This document shows positions 1 to 11,742 of a stretch of DNA of 64,000 nt, one piece after another. Every line of letters begins with the position of its first letter. The stretch's first letter is position 1. The position numbers and the translations under genes are program-made. The notes under the pieces were generated by a model, which ran no database searches, was not told the DNA's origin, and worked only from the letters and a program-made list of their open reading frames with translations. This DNA comes from Blasia pusilla. Its lineage: Eukaryota > Marchantiophyta > Marchantiopsida > Blasiales. The stretch covers positions 5,580,001-5,644,000 of the forward strand of contig CM114273.1 in NCBI GenBank assembly GCA_050084515.1. The letters run 5' to 3'.

Positions 1-2290
1 ATATCTCATAGGGTCCTATCTTATGTAAAAATACTGCTCGTTCCTCTGCTGTCATAGTCGCACAGTAATTAAGAAACGCAAAATATCTTCATAAAAGGAT
101 TGGCACAACCGGTCCTCCGTGATCTGGAACAGGTCTTCATCGGGGAAGGTGTCATCCACGGATTGTGTGAGGTCCGCGTTCGTCATCCTTAACTAGGAAA
201 GAAAATATGCAATGGTATGAACCTTGCCGGCACAAGTAATGACATAAAATGTGAATTCTTGGAGTAATGCAATCCCTCGCGCAATGCAACCTGACATGTC
301 CGCCTTAACCATTAATGGTTGGAGTGCGAAATGATCTACATGGAAGAAAAACTCATACCCTAATAAATAATGACGGAACTTTTTGCACGAGAAGACCATG
401 CCTAACGCCTCTCATTCAATAGTTTTATATTTCTGTTCAGCTGAAGATAGTTGCCGGCCTGCATAGTAAATCGGGAAATCGTGTTTGTTCTCATCTAGTT
501 GGCTGAGCACTACTCCAATGGCAAACAAGGATGTGTCTACATATATGTGGAAGGGTTTGGTCCAATCGGGAGATCGAAGTACAAGAGCCTTTTCCAATGC
601 TTCTTTTAAGGCTTAAAATTCCGCTTGGTAGGGTGGAATCCACTCCCATTCGGTAGTTTTTTTAAGTAACGCGGTTAGGGCTCCTGCTTTCACCGCATAA
701 TCCCTAATAAACGGTCGCTAATATCCGACGTGTTCCAAGAACCCTCTCAATTCTCTGAGATTTGTAGGTGGTTCCAATGCAACGATTATATCCACTTTGG
801 CCTTGTCAACTTCAATTCCTTGGGCCAAAAACTCTGTGCCCCAACAAAATCCCTTGTTTCATGGCAATATACAATTTTTCCGGATGGAGGGAAAAATGCA
901 CTTTGCTTCAACGAGCGAGGGTCGATTCTAATTTTTCCAAGTGTTTGGCTTATGTACTGAAGATACAAAAGTCGTCTAGGAAAATTTCAACAAACTTCCC
1001 GAGATACTCTTGGAAGATGGAGATCATTATCGGTTGGAAGGTGGCCGGCGCATTGCACAACCCAAAGGGCATCACACGATATGCAAAAGTTCCCCATTCC
1101 GTGGTGAAAGTTGTGAGGGGCCGATCTTTTTCTCTTATGGATACCTGGTTATAACCCGAGTATCCATCCAAAAAGGTACAACGCTCATGGCCGGCGACTT
1201 TGTCCAAAATGTTGTCAATGAAAGGTACGGGGTGATGGTCCTTTAAGGTGGCTGAATTCAATTTCCGATAATCCTAGCATACGCTCATTTTTCCCGTTTG
1301 CTTTTTGGGTACAATTACAATGGGCGACACCCACTCGCTACTTAACACAGGATAAATTATTCCTGCTTCGAGACGCTGGTCAATTTCGTCCTTGACTAAC
1401 AATGAGTACTTTGGGTTGAGGCGATACTGCCTCATCCGTAGCGGGATCGCACCTTCTTTTAGATCAATCCAGTGTTTACCATACCGTGCTGGAATGCCTG
1501 TCATTTCATCCATGGAGTACGCAAACACATCCAAATACTCAAAAAATAAGTTTTTTTATACTTAATGAGTTTGGCTGGAGACAAATCCGCCGAGAGGCGT
1601 AGAGACTTCTCACTTGTAATTAAGATCTGCACGTAGTCCTTTTCTTGAACCATATTTTGTGTGAACTAGAATGTGCTATGACCCAACTTCTCTTCCTTCC
1701 GGGTCGATCTCTGTTTGCTAGGTACCAACTCTTCATCTATTTCATAGCATTCTAAATAGTACACGTTAGACGAGGACTCAGTAGCTGTAGTCCGCTCTTG
1801 ATCTAACATATAGCCTTCATCGGTCGGTAGCGTTTCTCCTTGGGGTGGTCGTGATTTCCACGATAGCTTGATGAGTCGTTTCGAGACCTGGTCCGGAGCC
1901 TAGAACGTGAACTGTCTCCTTTTCCAATCCGTTGTCACTCTCGCACCGTAAAGCCAGGGTCTTCCAATAAGCAAGGGATAGCCAGTGGCCATTAAGGGCT
2001 GCAACACTAAGTAGTCCAACAGAAATAGCATTGTGCCGAGCATGGTCGGGATCTGAGTGAGTTGTCCAAGGGGATGCTTCCGGGACTGGTACGCGAACCG
2101 CATATACTTGTTGGTGAGCTCATACTTTGTGTATCCCAATGCCCGGGCCGTCTGTTCCGTCATAATGTTAATTCCACTTCGCGAGTCAATGAGGACCTTC
2201 TTAATGGTGTGTCTCTCAATCTCAACTTCGACCTTTGGGGCTCCCAAATCTTCCACTTTGATACGGAACAGATCCACTACCGATAGACTC
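1..2290 (-). pseudogene. Ty3/gypsy pol relic, copy 1 (protease, RT, RNase H, start of integrase)
   Basis: Reading the minus strand from 2277 downward, a retropepsin-like domain (2277-1900) is followed by reverse transcriptase (1534-950), RNase H (about 735-190) and the first residues of an integrase region that runs off the window at base 1. Visible RT motifs include the SPIVIVPKK region, [18 protein letters not shown] and FLDDF. RNase H shows YVDTSLFAIG and GRQLS. The protease active site reads LIDSRSG where the family normally has DSG, so it is probably inactive. RT is interrupted by a stop just before DYRKLN (near 1274), and a further stop lies in the thumb/RNase H linker (near 614). Three more stops are shared with the copy at the right window edge. 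The element is therefore dead. Domain order and motifs make the Ty3/gypsy call safe; the exact lineage is not resolved. Confidence 0.92.
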
Positions 2291-3275
2291 TTTGCGGACT
2301 TCTTGGGTTTTCTGCGGCTTATCTTCCACTCATCAGAGAATTTTACCGTACAGAGGGTTATCCATTACTAATTGCAAGAGGGTTATATTTTCCGATGTTG
2401 ACGCCAAGTCCTTGAGTAAGTTGTAGGCTTCCAAGACCAGAGGTGATGTCACGATGGCTTGTACTTCCGGTGCCATTCGGTTCTGAATTTTTTACATTTG
2501 TCCGCCTCCCTTCGGCCCTTGGTCCTGGCGAACTTGAGCCCAAACCTGGTCCTCAATATCCTGATGGAAGTACTTAGGGTGACTTCGATGGAAGGCAGGG
2601 TCAACATTGCCTTTTAGAATGGCCTTCCCGGCGCGGAAGGCGTCGACACTTTTCGTCTTGGGGTCTTTAGCCGGCGCAAAGAAAGCTAAGCACCCATCCG
2701 GGTCCTGGTTTTCCCCTGGTCTAGGTTTTGGACCTCGTGGTGACCGCGAGAGCTTTGTTCAGGAGTTTTGATGGCCACTCCAAGGAGTCTTGAGTTGCCA
2801 TCCCATCGGCCTCCTCTTCCCTAATGGTAACTTGCCTTGCTTTAGGGGATACCAACTCCTCCACTCGGACGAGCTGAACATTCACTTCATTTTTGGAGTC
2901 TATGGACTCCGTCATGCCATCCGTGGAGGCTTCGGTGTCTGTAGAGGATGCTTCATCCTCGGAAGAGGAACTAGTTTGCGAAGAACCTCGTCGTTGATGA
3001 CGCCATTTTTGTGTTTTTCCGGATTTCTCGAAGGCCTCGTATGCCTCTACGGATGCTATGACTCCTTCCAAGGAATCTCGTTGGCATCGCCAGAAATACC
3101 GGTCCATTTCTTTGGACAGTCCCGACACAACCAATCTACCAATTGTGAGGTAGTTGTGTGTTCAAGTTTGTTTACAAGGCTACGAAACTTTTGGGTGAAC
3201 TCCCTGAGAGTTTCCTTCTTTTTACGTTTCAGATCGCGAAGCTTCATCAGAAGACTGTCCTCGACATATCACAAG
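2291..3275 (-). pseudogene. Ty3/gypsy gag relic linked to pol copy 1
   Basis: The minus strand from about 3260 to 2720 encodes a gag-like segment. FTQKFRSLVNKLE (near 3200) and a following Trp/Arg-rich stretch (YFWRCQRDSLEG) resemble the C-terminal part of the retrotransposon gag domain. A Ser/Glu/Asp-rich spacer follows (SSSSEDEASSTDTE) and then a linker reaching the protease. The reading frame changes several times and no zinc knuckle was found, so the segment is broken. The N-terminal half of gag is missing: beyond about 3275 the DNA becomes AT-rich without coding character, which I take as the truncation point. It is in the same orientation as the protease/RT and directly upstream of them, as expected for one gag-pol unit. 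Confidence 0.75.
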
Positions 3276-5464
3276 CTTGTGAAAAAATTATATACACTCA
3301 AGCTCACCTTTTTCATTCTTCGCACACAAGATCGAGAGAATATGATACACATCCATTCCAAAGTATATGAAGAAACTTTGCTTCAATAATTTCCCTACTA
3401 CTCGTTCATTATTAGCATTGTCTGTAGAAGTTGCAACACATTTCTTTCACCATTTACTAAATTTGTTTTTACCTTGAGTCTATGCGCATGATAGTTATAT
3501 GTGATATGCTAACTATTCAGCCATTTGGGATTCCCCTTCGTGTCTAAAGACTCCATTATTACTTCATTTTGTGAATACAAGATCTTGATGCTCACTAAAT
3601 ACTCGTTCCTCGCATAGGCCCAAGCATACGTGATGATCATAGCCCCCAAATGCAAATTATCCAATATGGCATCAACCTTTTCTTTCATCTTCCCATATTT
3701 TTCTCAAGTAGAGTAGTGTGCAACAAATTGTAACTAGGACTTGAGTAGCCCTAGGCCTTCACCTTTGTTGTTGCCAACATTGCTTTCTTGAAAATATTTT
3801 TCCGTACTACCTTGAATGATATTTCACATTAATAAAAACACTTTGCCCATATGTAATTTTTAACTTCTATTCCTTATTCCTTAGGGATTGAAAGAGTCCC
3901 TAAGATCAACTTGCTTCTTTCCGGTACTAGTAGTTGCCCGACTCGGCCCAACTACGCCTCTACATTCGTTGAGACTAACATTCGGTGTTATGTTTGCAAC
4001 CCCATCAATATTGGACAACAAAGAAAAATTATTTCTTATCTCAAGCAAGCCCAATTTGAAAGTCCTTTTCTCCTCTACTTCACTCAAGGATCTCTCTTCC
4101 CTTCTCTATTCATTTCCTATAAATACTCTATTTCGGAGATCCCGTTGCATATTAAGAGGGATCTTCACACATAATTTGGCATGATGGGGTACCCTAATTC
4201 CTGTCCCTTCTCTTTTGTCTCTCCTTTATGAAATGCTCCACCATCCGCCTGTTGTGATGTATTTTCATCGAATAGCAACAATACTTATATTATCATTTGC
4301 TTGATGTTTCACATTACACTTGTACTTCTTTCGAATGTTCTTCCATAATCTATTGAAGTTGAATTTGGTCATGACTACAAGTAGATATTATCCTCACCCA
4401 AACAATATTTGGATAATTCGTAATAATTTTACACGCTTAATAATTAGATATCTCAACTTGTGAAATATATGCAAATTACACCATATATTGTCCATGAATG
4501 CTTCAATAGAAACCTTGGTATACTCACTATTAACAAGAAAGAGCAGTATACTAACTGTGATAACCAAGATACCTTCAATTCTCACGATTATCGAGTGGAA
4601 AAATATATTCTCACTCATCAATTTCATCCATCTATTGAAAAATAAACTTATATAAAAGAAGAGAGAAAGAAAGAAAGATATTGAGAGAGTGAGATTGTGA
4701 GATAATGCTAAAAATGAGTAAGTTTATGTAGGGGAGGATGGAAGCTAGGAAGGGAATTAATCCTATTGTTTTTATCATCTATCCCCACTTACTATTAATG
4801 CCCAAACAAACTCCACTAATAAACATGTAATAAATCCTTTTTCAACTATCCTAACTTTTTTATCTTCATTTGCAACTAATCTATTCTCTAATATAGCCAC
4901 CCTATTCACTTCTACTCTAACCTTCCCCTTTCCTTTCCACTCCTAAATACTAGTCACATGACCTCTCAGAAAAACCACACCCAGAGCCTGCCCCTTCCTA
5001 TACATGACCCACATACACGCCCCATGCTTTAGCCCCCATAAAGCAAATAGACCATCTGCCCTCTCCCTTGATATTGCTAGTCGTCTTGCTTCATTACCGA
5101 ATAGATCTCCTTTCTTGCAATGATATGCCCTGCACGTGTCAGGGAATTCTGGGTATTGGGTATTTATTTTGGGATATTGGGTTTTATGCGGATGTTGAGA
5201 GCATCATGGATGTATTGGTCTAGGGGACATAAACCTATGTGGGATGTCTAGAGTTGAGGGTATGCTTTCTCGATGAGATGATAGATCAGCTGATTTTCCG
5301 CATGCAATTTTTTAGTCACTAACATCTATATGCACTTTGTCATGACCATACGGATTATGTCGTAGAGTATAGTGTGCTAGTAGAGGTCATTCCTTATGTA
5401 GGACCGTAGTGGCTTGGTAGAGATGCGGTTCCATACATAGGGTTGGGGGTTACTCAGTTGGGGG
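3276..5464. other. AT-rich stretch without a recognised gene
   Basis: Short open frames on both strands (for example 3881-4184) show no recognisable motif. There is a purine-rich GA/GAAA tract at about 4655-4700. The last 30 bases before 5465 contain two runs of five G in a polypurine-like context (5444-5464), which could be the remains of a polypurine tract if the adjacent LTR was once a 3' LTR. Nothing else can be supported. Confidence 0.5.
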
Positions 5465-6710
5465 TGAGTTTCCCAGTAGGGCCCGCTCTTAGGTTGGAGG
5501 ATATAAGGTGGAGTGCACTCAAAGAACACTCAGTTCTTTGAGTTGAGCCTGTTGCGTTGGGAGTTAGCCTTGGTAGTGAGTAGAGCTCTTGGCTATGGTG
5601 TTTCTCGCAAGCTTCGACCGAGATTCTCCCATCGTGGAGTGGGTTTGGCTCGATTGTATGTGATTGTAAACGTGTTTTATGACAGTAGGTCTTTCACGGA
5701 TTTCACTCAAAGAACTGGAGTAGATCGATGGTAGCTTCGATTGTAGATCAGTAGGATCTGGTTAGGGCTGATTGTGTACTCAGCCGTGGATGTTCGGGGC
5801 TTGTTGCCTATGTTGGAGGTGTGAATCAGGTGCGTGGTTGGTTGGGAAAGAAGCGCCTTTTTGAGAGCTTTCCAACGCGCTGTAGATCGCCGGATTTCGT
5901 CAAGGGAGTTGGAAGTTATCAAGCATTGAAGATTCTGGTCGTGTTCGACAGTTTTCTGATGTGGAGAGCTTGGAGTGCGGAAGCTGTGTTGAAGTTCATC
6001 CAGATCGGGTGAGAGGTTCCTATTGCTACTTGTATTGTGATCTCCTGTGAATCTATCTACTTGAGTGTGTGGAGCGTTGCGGATTTCTGCGTGCATGAAA
6101 CTTGGCGGAAGCACTGTCGGATTTGCGATTCTCGAGGTGTATGGACAGCAAGTTTGTTTGATTTTTAGCTCGGAGTACAGAGCTCGGTTGTAGCTGATTT
6201 TTTGTGGAGAGATAGCTATGGTGGTCAATTGAATTTTGATCGAAACAGATTTGATTTCGGTCACGTATTTGTGAAGTAATTTCTGATCGAAATTTGCGGA
6301 CTAGCTCGAGGTCTGGCTATGGTGGACAACGGATCGGAGGGGCTGGTTGGTTGGTGACTCGTTCATTTTTGGAGACGCCTATCCCGTTGGGGGCGCCCTG
6401 GTTGGACCTCTCTCCATAGCGAAGCATGGCGAAGCGTGGCGAACGGGGCATGTCTCGAGCATTTCTCGGCGTTTTGAGGCTTCGAGGCAACTCGTGGTAG
6501 CTCGGGGCGAGTGGGCGTGAGAGGCGGAGTAAGGAGCAAGGAGCAAGGAGCAAGGAGCAAGCAAGAAAGCTTGCTTGCTTGGGCGTGAGGCAATTTTTGC
6601 AGGATTTGGGATTTGAGTTTTGCATAACTGGTCACCCATCTTTGGGCTATTCTGCCTGGAGGACGCTTAACTGCCGAGTTCTTAACTATGCCAGTATACA
6701 GACTGTTGTA
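5465..6710 (+). repeat. LTR of DNMT-type gypsy element, left arm (3' terminus missing)
   Basis: It starts with TGAGTTTCCC and is nearly identical to the reverse complement of 13810-15054. It ends at ...GACTGTTGTA; the right copy continues GCTCA, so the last five bases of the LTR are lost here and replaced by an RT-derived fragment. A 7-bp repeat (AAGGAGC) near 6535-6560 has one more unit than in the right LTR. Open frames inside it (5513-5734 plus, 5707-6264 minus) are not taken as genes because they lie in the LTR. Confidence 0.88.
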
Positions 6711-8606
6711 CCGTAGATGCCATCAATTGCCGATTCGGATGTGTGGAGATTACCGTCCTATCAATCGGCAAACCAAGGCCGATAGGTATGCCATGCCTAC
6801 ACTTGAGGAGATCTTTGATGTGGTGGGACAGGCAAAGATTTTAGTACTTTGGATCTTCGGGCAAGATACCATCAATTGCCGATTCGGGAGAGTGACAAGG
6901 CCAAGACAGCATTTTGGGGTGTCAACTTTCATGGCAAGGATTGTTTGTACTTGTGGAAATTCTTACCCTTTGGGTTGAAGAATGCACCTGCCGAGTTTCA
7001 AAGAGTGATGGACAGGATCCTAGCAGGGTTGGATTTTGTTCGGTGTTACATTAATGATATCTTGGTGTTTCAAAGAACACGGTGGAGGAGCATCAGATAC
7101 ATTTGCAGATGGTGTTTGAGCGGTTGAAAGCTCATGGTCTACGTTTGCATCCAGGAAAGTGTAAGTTCTTCCATGAGGATGTTGAGTACTTGGGTCATGT
7201 GATCTATCCAGGTGGTTTGGGAGTTCAGCAAGCAAAGGTGGAGGCTATTGCACTTATTCCACGTCCGGTAGATGTGAGTAGAGTTCGAGCATTCATGGGA
7301 TTGGCGAACTACTATCGTAGGTATGTGAAAGGATTTAGTGCTATGGCAAAGCCTTTGAACGAATTGTTGAAATCAAGATCAAGAATGGCACTGGGGAGAT
7401 GATCAAGAGAGAGCTTTTGTGGAGCTTAAGGCCCAGTTGGTGGCGGCGCCTATCTTGAGGAGACCTATCAGAGGGCGCCCATTTCAGTTACACACTGATT
7501 GGAGTAGGTTGGGACTTGGAGCGGTGTTGACACAACATGATGATGAGCACATGGAGTTTGTGGTGGCCTATGCAAGTCGTTCGAATAATGCAGATGAGTC
7601 GCGTTATAGTTCATATAAGGGAGAGTGCTTGGCAAGAGTAGTGTGGGTGTGCACACTTTAGGTGTTACTTGTTTGGCACAAAGTTTACCCTTGTTTCTGA
7701 TCACAACCGCTCAAGTGGTTGATGGAGTCGGACAAGCTTACAGGGAAGCTTGCACGGTGGGCTCTTATCTTACAGGAGTATGACTTCCAGGTGGTACATA
7801 GACCTGGAGTTGCCAACCTTGATGCTGATGGGTTGAGTAGGAACCCATGTACTAGCCAAGAGGATACAACAGGGGCTAGATGGCATGGCGAGGTTGATGA
7901 GGAGATGGTGCCAGGTTGGCATGCATCCGCCTTTTTATGTTGGTTAGGGGTGGACTCTAGTATGGAGGACCACGTGATATCTTACTCTAGTCAGAGGGTA
8001 GATGGCCAGCCTTCAGATCCTAAGGTTGGAGATGGTGGTACGGATCAGCGTGATATTCATGATGATGCGTTGGTGTTGGAGTTCCTACGGACCGGTAGGG
8101 TGCCAGGCATAGTGAGTGCCAAGGAGCGAGACCGTGTTCTTCAACGTGCTAAGAGGTATCGATTGGAGGGAACACATATTCTCCGCGTGTGGGAGGATGA
8201 TAGAGTACAAGTAGTGCCACATTTGGCTCAGAGAGAGCGCATTGTCCGACATGCCCATGAGGAGTTGGGACATTTTGGGGTAAAGCGTATGTATAGCTTA
8301 CTCCTTGGCCAGTATTGGTGGCGTGGCATGCATACTCAAGTGCAGCAGTTGGTGTCACGTTGTATGGTTTGTGACCGGGTGAGGGCATCATTTAATGCCC
8401 CTACACCACAATTATACCCCTTGCCTATTATGGGGTTGGGTTATCGTTGGAGTGTGGACTTTGCGGGACCGTTACCGTTGACTGTACGACATCATCGATA
8501 TGTGTTGGTAATGGTGGAGCACTTCTCCAAGTGGATTGAGTTGGTGGCATTACCGGACAAGGCGAGTGAGGGAACGGCATACCACCTCACCTCACTGGTC
8601 CGGTAA
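6711..8606 (+). pseudogene. Left-arm pol: RT, RNase H and truncated integrase
   Basis: After a fragment of about 24 bp copied from the RT domain (6715-6738), the RT reads from MCGDYRPINRQ through PFGLKNAPAEFQR to the palm and thumb (6739-7402). RNase H follows with LHTDWSRLGLGAVL and YSSYKGECLA (7419-7661). The RNase H end and integrase lie at 7719-8606: HRPGVANLDADGLSR, the zinc-binding HAHEELGHFG with CMVCDR, and the first catalytic aspartate in SVDFAGPL. Integrase stops after DKASEGTA, so the second Asp and the Glu of the DDE triad are missing. Frameshifts separate the ORFs; one is a single-base loss in the RT near 6840 relative to the right arm. It is non-functional as it stands. The Ty3/gypsy assignment rests on motif order. 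Confidence 0.9.
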
Positions 8607-9240
8607 GACTCGGCAGGTGCATTCTTCAACCCAAAGGGTAAGAGTTTCCACTGGTACAAACAATCCTTGCCATAAAAGTTGACACCCCAAAATACTGTCT
8701 TGGCCTTGTCACTCTCCCGAATCGGCAATTGATGGTATCTTGCCCGAAGATCCAAAGTATTGAAAATCTTTGCCTGTCCCACCACATCAAAGATCTCCTC
8801 AGGTGTAGGCATGGCATACCTATCGGCCTTGGTTTGCCGATTGATAGGACGATAATCTCCACACATCCGCCTATCCGTGTAGTTGCCATGCATATCCTTT
8901 TTAGCAGGCATGACAGTGGCTGATGCATACTCTCCATGCGACAACTCCACTAATATAGCCTCCAAAAGGTCCAACGTCCTACTCTGAATCAGTTCCCTCT
9001 CCATATCACTATATCGGTAGGGACGACGGAAGATTGGCGTATCACTAGCCAAATCAATCCGTATACCGGGTCCAACCAGAGAACCCAACTCCTTCATGCT
9101 AAAGGCAAAACAACTCCTATAAGCACGTAGGAACTGTGTCAAGCGTCGTTTCTCACCTCCCGTAAGCTTGGGCCCAAGTAATGGCTCCCAAGTCTCTCCT
9201 CCTTTGGCATACTAGAGGGAGAGGGGCGATGCCATTGGTC
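8607..9240 (-). pseudogene. Right-arm reverse transcriptase (N-terminal half)
   Basis: Reading down from about 9226, the minus strand gives a connection region (GGETWEPLLGPKL), then TPIFRRPYRYSDMERE, MPAKKDMHGNY, MCGDYRPINRQTKADRYAMP and LRARYHQLPIRESDKAKT, ending at PFGLKNAPAE near 8610 where the tail-to-tail junction cuts the gene. The frame is the same as that of the methyltransferase upstream (9242-10174): the two are separated only by in-frame TAG codons near 9205 and 9242, so the ancestral product was probably one polyprotein. The catalytic YxDD block is not present in this arm. Confidence 0.88.
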
Positions 9241-9241
9241 G

Positions 9242-10451
9242 CTACATAACCCCCTCACAAGATGATACACCCTTAGCTACACCATCATCTGAGAAAATAA
9301 CTCCTCCACCAGCATGAGCAACCAACTCCACATGCCCAGCCATTACATCCCATTTACTCCAAGGATGCAAAATACTACTCTCCTCGCCCCCAGCCGATGC
9401 CTCTACCGTCTCGGTAGCCATCGAGCTCATTACAAGGGGTGGAAGACCCACAGACATAGTCCGAAGTCGACGCTGCTCGGCCATACCAAGACTCAAAATC
9501 CAAGTCAAACAATTCAGGTCCATGGCCTGACCCAACACATGACGTCGTGAAGCCTCAGAAATAGAAGCAACCGCTATCACGCCAATAGTAAATCCCATCG
9601 CACGCTCTCTCTCATCAGCGTTAGGCTCCACCAACTGTCGCACATGAGAATCCCAAACAAGCCCCGGACCACCTTCCCTGTAGGCATGTGACGCGGGAAA
9701 ACTCACAAATGTGGATAGTGCCATCCTAGGCTGGCCCACACGGTTGACCACTGCCATGGGTGACCGATCAATAACCCTCACCACTTGAGAAAGTCGCCCA
9801 GTATCCAAGATACTATCCACTGTAAGGCGAGGATCCCGCTGCACTGCATCATATGCTCGACGTAGAACCTCCCTAGGCAACAAGTTTGTCCACCACAAGC
9901 GTGGATGATGTGCACGCGAGCCAACTCGCGCTGCATCCAACAACACCGCTGGTCCAATCCAAGAGCGCACCTCATGAACACTCGCCATCATCCGGGTCCG
10001 AGTGTCACCCAACAATGGAACATTCTCCAGAATGTAAGCTAGAGCACGTGCCTGATGAACCTGAAGATGTCGTAACACCCGTAACATCTCCCAAAACAAT
10101 CGAGACCTAGGGTCATGTAATCCCTCACCACGACCAAAGACGTGTATGACTGACGACATGGCCATCCAAAGCAATCACCAAATCCACAGGACCAATTCTC
10201 TCAAGGTCCTACGCCCCCAACAATGCAATGTGTGATGGTAAAGCACGCTGGTACCCACGAATAGCTGATGGCGGCAACAACTCAGGATATCTCCGCATCA
10301 ACTGACCAATATGTCGGGATGAGACTCTCTAGGCCGTCTCATCTCGCTCCACATACACGTATCTCCGCACAGGAATACCGGCCTGCAACACTGCAGCCAA
10401 ACCAGTGCTAATCCCACCAAAGAGATCTAACACACAAATGCCCTCCGGCGG
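9242..10451 (-). pseudogene. DNMT3-like C5-cytosine DNA methyltransferase carried by the gypsy element
   Basis: C5-methyltransferase motifs appear in canonical order on the minus strand. Motif I is VLDLFGGISTGL near 10430 (SAM binding). Motif IV is WPC-(R)-Q at 10150-10167, which carries the catalytic cysteine but lies out of frame. GLHDPRSRLFWEMLR follows, then motif VI ENV (residues 50-52 of the frame starting at 10174), motif VIII AHHPRLWWTNL (88-98), motif IX-like ADERERAMGF (186-195) and motif X-like GQAMD (215-219). The linear I-to-X order and the VLLDAARVGSRAHHPR block resemble the DNMT3/DRM group more than DNMT1. It lies between protease and RT in the same orientation, so it belongs to the retroelement. 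At least two frameshifts break it (between 10329 and 10174, and around motif IV). Known precedent: methyltransferases captured by retrotransposons of charophytes and dinoflagellates. The function in this copy is lost. Confidence 0.85.
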
Positions 10452-10452
10452 A

Positions 10453-11378
10453 TCACTGCCATACAATGGGTGTAGTATCCAAAGGGGATAACCAACTAGG
10501 CGAAGTAGGAGTCCGCCGTGGGGCCTCCTCTTCCTCGTGAGGTATAACAACCTCACACCAAGCCTCTGCACTAGGCGACGCCTCTGCCGTAGTGCATCGC
10601 TGAACTCCAAAGTGGCACATCCAACGATGAGGATGCCTTTGCTGCAAAAATAGAGACCTCCTCTTCCTCCTCATGCGCAGGAGAATCCATAGCGAAACAT
10701 TACCCTCAAAAAGTCTCTCTGGCCAAGTGACTACTCCACTAAAAAACCAGGATACGATGCTAACACTTTGTTGGGGAAGACCCTCTGGTCGAGCCCCATA
10801 AATAAATCTCACAGAACTTGGCTCATACGTCCATCCCGGTTTGCCAACCTGGTCTATAAGGTATTTGTCTCGATCCATAATCCATCGAAAACCCATCGGG
10901 TACACATCGCTCCTCCAACTAGTACATCATACGACTCGGCTGATGTGACTACCGCAGATACTCCCAACCGGGAGCTATCAGTCGCATGATCTGGTCTCAA
11001 CTGTACAAAAAACTTCTCCCGTGTCATGAATTGAGACCTATCATTGGCTCCTCCAAGTGATGTTTGAATCTGGAATGGGCAAGGCTCAAGCTCTGACCTC
11101 CGAATACCCAAACCAATACATGCCGCCTTTCCCAACATCAAGGTTGGGCACCGAGTCTAACAAGACTCTATCTGGTCTATACACCTATCTGTAGGACTCA
11201 CCAATCGGAAGATCCCACTCCGGTTGTCCAACATACATACACCAGGTGTAAGCCTCTCACGATCAATGGTGGCCGGGTGGTAATGCATCCATCTTCGCGG
11301 CCATTGCCGCCGCCAAGTAGCAGTTTGGTACTCAATGCTACTCGGACATAGAGGGTCGCTCCACCGCAACACCCTCAT
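10453..11378 (-). pseudogene. Retropepsin-like domain and linker between gag and DNMT
   Basis: The minus strand from 11378 to about 10700 carries segments in several frames. VCMLDNRSGIFRL (near 11245) sits where the catalytic DSG/DTG loop of a retroviral-type protease would be expected, but with DNRSG instead. It is followed by MLGKAACIGLGI, a TSLGG segment and YDVLVGGA, then a Trp-rich end (KPGWTY, near 10830). Placement between gag and the methyltransferase, plus the M-L-G-K / T-S-L-G-G / V-L-V-G-G pattern, supports a clan-AA protease. A Glu-rich spacer follows toward the methyltransferase. It is frameshifted and degraded. Confidence 0.65.
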
Positions 11379-11742
11379 TCACCTCAACACGTGTAGCAGT
11401 AACATCCCCACGTTCACACAACGTGGGTCGCTAATCGAAATACATGAGCTAAGTCAACTCCTAAAGCCATCGGCTCCATGGCCGAAAACAATGGGGATCC
11501 CAACATTGAAGTTGCCATCCGCAATCTTGCATTGATCTTTGCATCCGTGTCTACTACACGCGATGTAGATGCCTCGATCCCCACCATCGGCTCAATAGGT
11601 CGCGCGAGGGAACCATGGATGGAGTCCTAAGCACCTCAGACAACAAGAATGACTGGGAAGCCTAGCACGCCTCCCGGCCTCACCCCTCGTGGGTCCAACT
11701 CCACAAGTAGCACCACGTGGCTCGACGCTCGAGTGGCTCCTC

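Noticed and set aside
5707-6264. 185-codon minus-strand ORF in the left LTR, also present as 173 codons at 14291-14812
   Set aside because: It lies inside the LTR. The two LTRs are nearly identical, so its presence in both is no independent evidence of coding.
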